Positions 1 through 4,414 of a stretch of 5,604 nucleotides of DNA are shown here, piece after piece; within the stretch, counting starts at the first letter, position 1, and each line of letters opens with the position of its first letter. A program made the translations under genes and the position numbers. The stretch comes from Deltaproteobacteria bacterium. Its GTDB lineage: Bacteria > Myxococcota > B64-G9. The stretch is taken from assembly GCA_030591745.1 (NCBI GenBank), contig JAUVAM010000307.1, forward strand, positions 1-5,604. Direction: 5' to 3'. The notes under the pieces were generated by a model. It made no database searches and was not told the origin of the DNA. It was given only the letters and a program-made list of their open reading frames with translations.

Positions 1-811
1 GAGCCAAGGCCCAAACAGCAAATCGACGAGCCGGATTTGCACCCGGGCCTTTTTCGTTACGCCTGAGATCCTCGAGCCGAGATTCTGTTATTCGGTAAAC
101 ATCCCGAAGCACCTCATCTGCCGACAGCAATCGTTTTGCACCACTCCCCCTGGAGGCTTTCTTCTCCTTGCGGGTATCGCGTATTTTGGATGCAGAAATC
201 GAAGTTTTTTCTTTCACCAATTTTTTCCTAAACAGCCCCTTTTCTTTGTCGAAATTGTCGGGATACGCCACGGCCCCACGATGAATCGCCGACACAAACT
301 GTTGCAATTGGTGCTTGTCAACAAACCAATCAAGAAAAACATCGGTATGTAGCCACTTGGGCACGGGCTCTTTTCCGACATAGGCTCGATAACTTGTCCA
401 CGATTCGCTGGTTAACCTTGGAACCAGATGTGCCGTGATGGGATTCAAGTGGATATAGGCGAAAAGCACACGCATATAATTATCATCGGTGACCAGTTGA
501 CTTCCGAATCGCCCCCGGAAAACAGGACCATCCCAACGATGTACCTTGTTGAGCCAAAGGGTGTAATTGCCGTTCAGGTACTGCATGGCCTCTGAAAGAT
601 TGCCATGAACGCTTCTGATAAGAAGGTGGTAATGATTGGGCATCAAGGAGTACGCGTGAACCTCTATCTGGAACCGATCCACGGCTTCAGCCAAATACTC
701 AAGAAATCCCGTGCAATCCCGAGGAAGCTTGAAAATAAGTGCTTTTCTCGCCCCTCGATGAAACACATGGTGCCAGGCCCCAGGAAAGTCGTCTCTTTTT
801 TCTCTCGGCAT
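1..811 (-). CDS. REP-associated tyrosine transposase (RAYT, Y1/HUH family), 3' end beyond the window
   Basis: The reading frame is open from ATG at 811 to the left edge: 270 codons with no stop, so the C-terminus is missing. The family (Transposase_17/Y1, IS200-like) nicks and joins single-stranded DNA at REP hairpins through a tyrosine-DNA bond. Visible landmarks are the N-terminal GAWHHVFHRG strand (residues 11-20), the metal-binding HUH motif MPNHYHLLI (His60, His62), the VFRGRF segment (97-102), and AYIHLNP (118-124), in which Tyr119 is the expected nucleophile by position. After about residue 150 comes a charged linker (186-225). A helical region (about 228-270) follows, resembling the DnaA-domain-IV-like tail of longer RAYTs, so this is the long form rather than the roughly 165-residue E. 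coli type. No Shine-Dalgarno precedes the ATG, but no other in-frame start lies between it and an upstream stop. Base composition is much more AT-rich than the neighbours (by hand, 21 of 60 G/C at 181-240 against 44 of 60 at 1741-1800), suggesting transfer. Family call is firm; whether it is active is unknown. Confidence 0.93.
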   Translation of the reverse strand, partial: MPREKRDDFPGAWHHVFHRGARKALIFKLPRDCTGFLEYLAEAVDRFQIEVHAYSLMPNHYHLLIRSVHGNLSEAMQYLNGNYTLWLNKVHRWDGPVFRGRFGSQLVTDDNYMRVLFAYIHLNPITAHLVPRLTSESWTSYRAYVGKEPVPKWLHTDVFLDWFVDKHQLQQFVSAIHRGAVAYPDNFDKEKGLFRKKLVKEKTSISASKIRDTRKEKKASRGSGAKRLLSADEVLRDVYRITESRLEDLRRNEKGPGANPARRFAVWALA

Positions 812-818
812 GCTGCAA

Positions 819-847
819 ACAGTACGGTCCCGACCTCTATGTGTCAA
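819..847 (-). promoter_or_regulatory. Possible sigma-70-type promoter for the transposase
   Basis: On the minus strand a perfect -35 hexamer TTGACA (847-842) is followed after exactly 17 bases by TACTGT (824-819), which keeps the three most conserved -10 positions (T1, A2, T6). The spacer contains the small palindrome GGTCGGGACC (835-826). Transcription would start near 812, almost at the ATG at 811, giving a leaderless or nearly leaderless message. That fits the absence of a Shine-Dalgarno. It may also be chance, since the -35 lies inside the REP-like repeat. Confidence 0.4.
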
Positions 848-865
848 GTGCCGGTGTCTGACCCC
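841..865. repeat. REP-like dyad between lipoprotein stop and transposase
   Basis: Immediately after the lipoprotein stop codon lies a 25-base segment with internal symmetry. Bases 853-865 form an imperfect palindrome, GGtGTCtGACcCC, with one mismatched pair. GTGTC occurs twice as a direct repeat (841-845 and 854-858). RAYT genes are normally flanked by short palindromic REP sequences that their enzymes recognise, so the position next to the transposase start is what one would expect. Only one copy is seen here, so REP identity is an inference that needs a genome-wide copy count. Confidence 0.4.
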
Positions 866-1555
866 TTAGAAGTTGGCGTAGCCGATGAGGGTTCCGCCAC
901 CCATCATGACGTCCGTTTCCCAGGTCTTTACCACCTGGTCGTTGGCGTCCAGGCCTTCCATCTGCAAGTGGTGCGCCAGCAAAGTACCGGGGACAGGCAG
1001 ACCTGAGATGAAGAGCGGAAAGGGATCCGCGTCTTCCGCGGGCACCCAGTAAAAATACCCGGCCCGCCCGTTCGCGCCCTCGGTCAACGAGAAACGCAAT
1101 CGCGCCAGATTCGGTTGCTGCGCCCAATCAGCCGGCGCGGCGTTCAGCACCACCGTCCCCAGGGCCGCGGAGGTTCGCTGCAGAGAAATGACCACCTTGG
1201 TGGTGGGTGAATCCGCGGATACATTGAAAACCTGGCTGATGCCGGAAGACAATTCCCCACCGGCATCCGTCGAGGAGTCGGTCATGACCAACTCCAGTCT
1301 CACGCCGTCGGCCAGGGGGAGATCGGAAAAAGAATAAGGCGGGAAAATACAGCGGTAGTCGTTGTCGGCAAAATATCGGCCAAATTGGTCGTATTTATAA
1401 GTGCCGTCGGGAAAAACCACCCGGATCTGCAAATGGCTGGCCCCCAGACAAGGATAGCTCAGGTCCATGGGCTCTTGAATTTCGACCCAAATCTCCGGGT
1501 TCGAACCACCACAGGCGACCAAAAATAGCAATGATACCCAAATCGGTAATCTCAT
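866..1555 (-). CDS. Putative outer-membrane lipoprotein with two similar beta-rich halves
   Basis: A 229-residue protein starting at ATG 1555, chosen because AGGGAG (1570-1565) lies 9 bases upstream and because this start puts a signal peptide at the very N-terminus. Residues 1-15, MRLPIWVSLLFLVAC, form a short type II signal with lipobox LVAC. Cys15 would be lipidated and is followed by Gly-Gly-Ser, so there is no Asp+2 inner-membrane retention signal. The mature part looks beta-rich, with no membrane segment. Residues about 40-100 and 149-210 follow the same plan (compare SFSDLPLADGVRLELVMTD, 75-93, with FISGLPVPGTLLAHHLQMEG, 182-201), suggesting an internal duplication. Cys36 and Cys69 could form a disulfide. 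It is the last gene of the putative operon, 30 bases after the PEGA/TPR gene. The stop abuts a REP-like repeat, so the C-terminus might have been reshaped by an insertion. I do not recognise a named family; lipoprotein status is well supported, function unknown. Confidence 0.85.
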   Translation of the reverse strand: MRLPIWVSLLFLVACGGSNPEIWVEIQEPMDLSYPCLGASHLQIRVVFPDGTYKYDQFGRYFADNDYRCIFPPYSFSDLPLADGVRLELVMTDSSTDAGGELSSGISQVFNVSADSPTTKVVISLQRTSAALGTVVLNAAPADWAQQPNLARLRFSLTEGANGRAGYFYWVPAEDADPFPLFISGLPVPGTLLAHHLQMEGLDANDQVVKTWETDVMMGGGTLIGYANF

Positions 1556-1564
1556 CTTGCTTAT

Positions 1565-1570
1565 CTCCCT
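1565..1570 (-). promoter_or_regulatory. Ribosome binding site of the lipoprotein gene
   Basis: Minus-strand AGGGAG lies 9 bases before the ATG at 1555. It decides the start: the in-frame TTG at 1585, directly after the upstream stop, would add ten residues ahead of the signal peptide and has no comparable site at proper spacing. Confidence 0.7.
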
Positions 1571-1585
1571 GCTCATCCCCCGCAA

Positions 1586-2956
1586 TCACTGCGAGGGCAA
1601 AATTTCCATGGTCCAACTGGGTTCCGGCTGAAGCTGCCACACCGTGACACCCGCCGCCGCGCCGGCCACCACCACACCGGTGAGGGTCCAAAACCACCAG
1701 CTTTTGTACCAGGCCGTCGAGGACCCCACCGCCACCGGACCGGGCTCAGGTTTCGGCCCCGGGATGGGTCCAGGCCGGGGCTTGGCCACCGGCTGACGAA
1801 TCGGTGCGACCGGCTGGGCCACGGTTCCCACGACCGGCTTGGGCGCGGGTGCCGCGACCAGATTGGCGGAGGCCGAGGCCTTGAGTTTCTTCAGCTTGGA
1901 CAAGGTGCTGACCACCCCGCGCACTTTTCGCGGCATGGTCCTGGTGCTGCCCAGATTAAACAAACGAGCTCGGGTCACCACCTCGGGGCTCAGCATGAAC
2001 AGGCGCTGGCCCAGGTGATGCTTCTTGCCCTGCCTGACCACCGAGACCAACAAGATGGCGTCGACCCGATAAAACCCCGCCAGCATCTTCAACTTGGCCA
2101 GCACCGCCTGGCTCAAATCCTCGCGAGCAATGGCGGTGGCGATGAGATCCTCCGGGGGGCCTCCGGTCCAGGTCGGCACCAGTCGTGCACGCAAAGACTC
2201 AGGCGGCACGCCCTCCACCTTCAGGGTCCAGGGCGAGTGGCCCTCTTTGTCGAAACGCACATAGTGAGTACCCGGGTAAACCGGCGCGGTCAGCGGGCTG
2301 TTGCCCAGACGGCGCCCATCCAGCCAGACCTCGGCCCCGGCCGGCTTGGACTGAAACTGCACCTGCACCGGCGAGCCGGAAAGCAATTGACGCTTGGTGG
2401 CCGTGAAGGTGCTGACCACGTCGGGCGGGAAGCGCTTGGTGTCGAGCTTCAGCTCCGGCCTCAGGGCCACCGCTTGCCGGAATTCGCCAGCGGCCTGCCG
2501 GGTGTTTCCTTGGGCCAACAAAGCCAAGCCATAATAAAGGTGCAAATTCACCAAGGGTTCGGCGTCCCGAATCTCGGGACCACAAAGAGCCGTTCGGGTT
2601 TTTGCCTTCTTCAATGCGCCGATGGCCTTGCCGATCTGCAGATTCTGATAGGCGAACCTGCCGGCCTCCACCTCGGCCTCTAAGGCCATGGCCGCCTCTT
2701 CCAGGCCACTGCCCAAAACACCGAAAACCGCACGACGCACCGCACGGCCCGACCAAACCCGCACCTTGTATTGCTTGCGCAGCTCCCGGGCCACCAGGGC
2801 CAAGGCTTGGTCCTGCAGCTCCAGAGGAACGTCCCTGGCCGGCAAGGGCAAAACCAGCACCATGGGACGCTCGGCAGCGGTCGCGACCGGCGTCCCCATG
2901 GCCATGCACAAACCCAGGGCCAATAGAATCATCATGGTTTTCATGGTCCGTCGCAT
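1586..2956 (-). CDS. Exported TPR-like / PEGA-domain protein with C-terminal membrane segment
   Basis: A 456-residue protein starting at ATG 2956, chosen for AGGAG (2969-2965) 8 bases upstream. Residues 1-28 are a Sec signal peptide (hydrophobic MMILLALGLCMAMG, cleavage near ATAA). Residues 31-80 (MVLVLPLPARDVP...) resemble the first strand and helix of TolB-like or FlgO-like envelope domains. Residues 85-185 are TPR-like helices (LYYGLALLAQGNTRQAAGEF, 140-159), ending in the FPPDV common after such repeats. Residues 197-260 are a PEGA domain (SKPAGAEVWLDGRRLGNSPL, 203-222, then PGTHYVRF). Residues 265-345 are an alpha/beta region of unknown type. Residues 369-408 are Pro-rich. Residues 419-442 (WWFWTLTGVVVAGAAAGVTV) are a membrane helix with a short tail. 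PEGA domains are associated with cell-surface proteins. The bulk should be periplasmic, anchored at the C-terminus. It starts 2 bases after the stop of the sigma-54 activator gene, so translation is probably coupled. The domain calls are good; the specific role is unknown. Confidence 0.88.
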   Translation of the reverse strand: MRRTMKTMMILLALGLCMAMGTPVATAAERPMVLVLPLPARDVPLELQDQALALVARELRKQYKVRVWSGRAVRRAVFGVLGSGLEEAAMALEAEVEAGRFAYQNLQIGKAIGALKKAKTRTALCGPEIRDAEPLVNLHLYYGLALLAQGNTRQAAGEFRQAVALRPELKLDTKRFPPDVVSTFTATKRQLLSGSPVQVQFQSKPAGAEVWLDGRRLGNSPLTAPVYPGTHYVRFDKEGHSPWTLKVEGVPPESLRARLVPTWTGGPPEDLIATAIAREDLSQAVLAKLKMLAGFYRVDAILLVSVVRQGKKHHLGQRLFMLSPEVVTRARLFNLGSTRTMPRKVRGVVSTLSKLKKLKASASANLVAAPAPKPVVGTVAQPVAPIRQPVAKPRPGPIPGPKPEPGPVAVGSSTAWYKSWWFWTLTGVVVAGAAAGVTVWQLQPEPSWTMEILPSQ

Positions 2957-2958
2957 AT

Positions 2959-4398
2959 CTACAACTCCTGTTTTCCTTCTCCATCCACCCAATCCCGCCC
3001 ACCTGCGATCCCATAACGACGACAGAGCTTTCTGAGATGCTGCCGCGCCAAACCCGCGGTGCGGGAGGCCGCGCTCATGTTGCCCTGTTCCCGCTCCATC
3101 AAGTGCAACAAGTACTGTCGCTCAAACTGCTCTTGCACGTGGGCCTTGGCCTCTTTGTAGGGCAGCTGGCAGTCCACCGTCAAGGCCGAGCTCTTGCTGT
3201 GTCCATAGAGATCTTGCACCAGCCGTTCTCTCCGGACCTCTTCGCCATCAGCCAAATGCACCGCCCGCTCCACGGCGTTGCGCAACTCACGCACATTGCC
3301 CGGCCAGGGGTGAGCCTGCAGAAAAATCATGGCTTCTTCGTCGAAACGCACTTCCGGCAAACCCAACTCAGCGCGGGTTTTGTTGGCACCCTTGGCGAAA
3401 TGCTCGACCAAAGTCGGAATGTCTTCAGGGCGCTCGCGCAAGGGCGGCACGACCACATCGACCACCGACAAACGATACAAAAGATCGCGACGGAACAGCT
3501 CGTCGTCCACCATGGACCACAAATTCCGATGCGTGGCGGCCACCACCCGCACGTCTACCTGCACGGTCTTAACCGATCCAAGGCGTTGCACCTCGCCCCG
3601 CTCAAGCACCCTCAAGAGCTTGGGCTGTAACCCGATGCGCAGCTCGCCCACTTCGTCCAAGAAAATCGTGCCGCCATCGGCCTCCTCGAAGAGACCGGTC
3701 CGCTGTCGCTCCGCGCCCGTGAAGGCCCCACGCTCATGTCCGAAGAGCACATCCTCGATGAGGTTGGCCGGTACCGCCCCGCAGTCCAGGACCACAAAAG
3801 GGCGATTCTTGCGAAGGGAGTAGTTGTGTACCGCGTCGGCCATGAGCTCTTTGCCGGTACCGGTTTCGCCGCGAATAAGGATGGAGAGGTTGGAATTGGC
3901 GGCCTTCTCCAGCAAGGCGAAAACCTCTCGCATTTTGACCGATTTTCCCAGGGCCTTGCCAAAATGGTCCCGCGTCGACAAGGGCACCTTGATCATGTTT
4001 TCCAAGGGCTCGAAGCGCAACAAGTTATCGCCGACCTGGAACTGTGAGCCCGGTCGCAAGAAGAGCTCGCGCACCCGGTGGCCCAGCATGAAAATGCCGT
4101 TGGTGCTGTTTAAGTCCCGGAGGAGATGCCCCTCCGGCGTAGCGCATACTTCGGCGTGCACGTTGGAGACAGCAGAGTCTTCCAGGGTCAAGTGGCAGCC
4201 CGCGCTGCGACCAATGAGCACACGATCATGTTCGATGGTCAGCTCACGGCCTTCGCTCGCCCCCTTGACCACCACCAAACGACCCGCTCGCAAAAATTTA
4301 AAGTCGCTCTTCTCCGAAATGAAGACGGTCCGCTGGGAGGTCTCATTCTGCATCCCCATCAGGTCTTCGAGCTTCATTTCGAATGTACTCTCTGCCAT
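2959..4398 (-). CDS. FHA-domain sigma-54-dependent transcriptional activator (enhancer-binding protein)
   Basis: A 479-residue cytoplasmic regulator. Residues about 38-130 are an FHA domain, which binds phosphothreonine peptides: GRSAGCHLTLEDSAVSNVHA (63-82) carries the ligand-binding Arg64, Ser78 and His81, followed by DLNSTNG (95-101). Residues about 145-375 are the AAA+ domain that remodels sigma-54 RNA polymerase: Walker A GETGTGKE (177-184), the sigma-54 contact loop GAFTGA (224-229) intact, Walker B GGTIFLDE (242-249), AATHRN sensor region (287-292), FRRDLLYRL with the arginine fingers (302-310), and HPWPGNVREL (363-372). Residues about 415-466 are a Fis-type helix-turn-helix (GNMSAASRTAGLARQHLRKL, 439-458). 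There is no receiver, GAF or PAS domain, so control probably comes through phosphothreonine on a partner rather than phospho-aspartate. Start ATG 4398 lies 16 bases after the upstream stop; GAGG is 5 bases before it. The frame stays open to 4605, but the extra 69 residues overlap the upstream gene and lack FHA-like sequence. No sigma-54 promoter was found in the window, so its targets are elsewhere. Confidence 0.96.
   Translation of the reverse strand: MAESTFEMKLEDLMGMQNETSQRTVFISEKSDFKFLRAGRLVVVKGASEGRELTIEHDRVLIGRSAGCHLTLEDSAVSNVHAEVCATPEGHLLRDLNSTNGIFMLGHRVRELFLRPGSQFQVGDNLLRFEPLENMIKVPLSTRDHFGKALGKSVKMREVFALLEKAANSNLSILIRGETGTGKELMADAVHNYSLRKNRPFVVLDCGAVPANLIEDVLFGHERGAFTGAERQRTGLFEEADGGTIFLDEVGELRIGLQPKLLRVLERGEVQRLGSVKTVQVDVRVVAATHRNLWSMVDDELFRRDLLYRLSVVDVVVPPLRERPEDIPTLVEHFAKGANKTRAELGLPEVRFDEEAMIFLQAHPWPGNVRELRNAVERAVHLADGEEVRRERLVQDLYGHSKSSALTVDCQLPYKEAKAHVQEQFERQYLLHLMEREQGNMSAASRTAGLARQHLRKLCRRYGIAGGRDWVDGEGKQEL
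2965..2969 (-). promoter_or_regulatory. Ribosome binding site of the PEGA/TPR gene, inside the upstream gene
   Basis: AGGAG lies 8 bases before ATG 2956 and within the last codons of the FHA activator gene (stop TAG at 2961-2959). It supports this start over the in-frame TTG at 2992. The overlap means ribosomes finishing the activator pass directly over this site. Confidence 0.75.
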
Positions 4399-4403
4399 CA
4401 CCG

Positions 4404-4407
4404 CCTC
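4404..4407 (-). promoter_or_regulatory. Weak ribosome binding site of the FHA activator gene
   Basis: GAGG lies 5 bases before ATG 4398. A second candidate, GAGGTG (4416-4411), overlaps the stop codon of the upstream gene but sits 12 bases away. Either would place initiation at 4398 and suggests coupling to translation of the upstream gene. Confidence 0.45.
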
Positions 4408-4414
4408 GCGCACC

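Noticed and set aside
826..835. GGTC-GG-GACC palindrome as a transcription terminator for the operon
   Set aside because: Arms of four bases with a two-base loop cannot form a stable hairpin and no T-run follows on the minus strand.
605..1006. Plus-strand open frame of 133 codons crossing the transposase start and the lipoprotein end
   Set aside because: It is antisense to both genes and has no family-like motif. The minus-strand frame here encodes clear HUH transposase motifs.
1556..1585. TTG start at 1585 for the lipoprotein, directly after the upstream stop
   Set aside because: It would bury the signal peptide behind ten polar residues. AGGGAG with 9-base spacing supports ATG 1555.
2602..3630. 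Plus-strand open frame of 342 codons
   Set aside because: It spans the junction of two well-supported minus-strand genes, begins with a Pro/Arg/Ala-rich low-complexity run typical of an antisense shadow, and has no domain.
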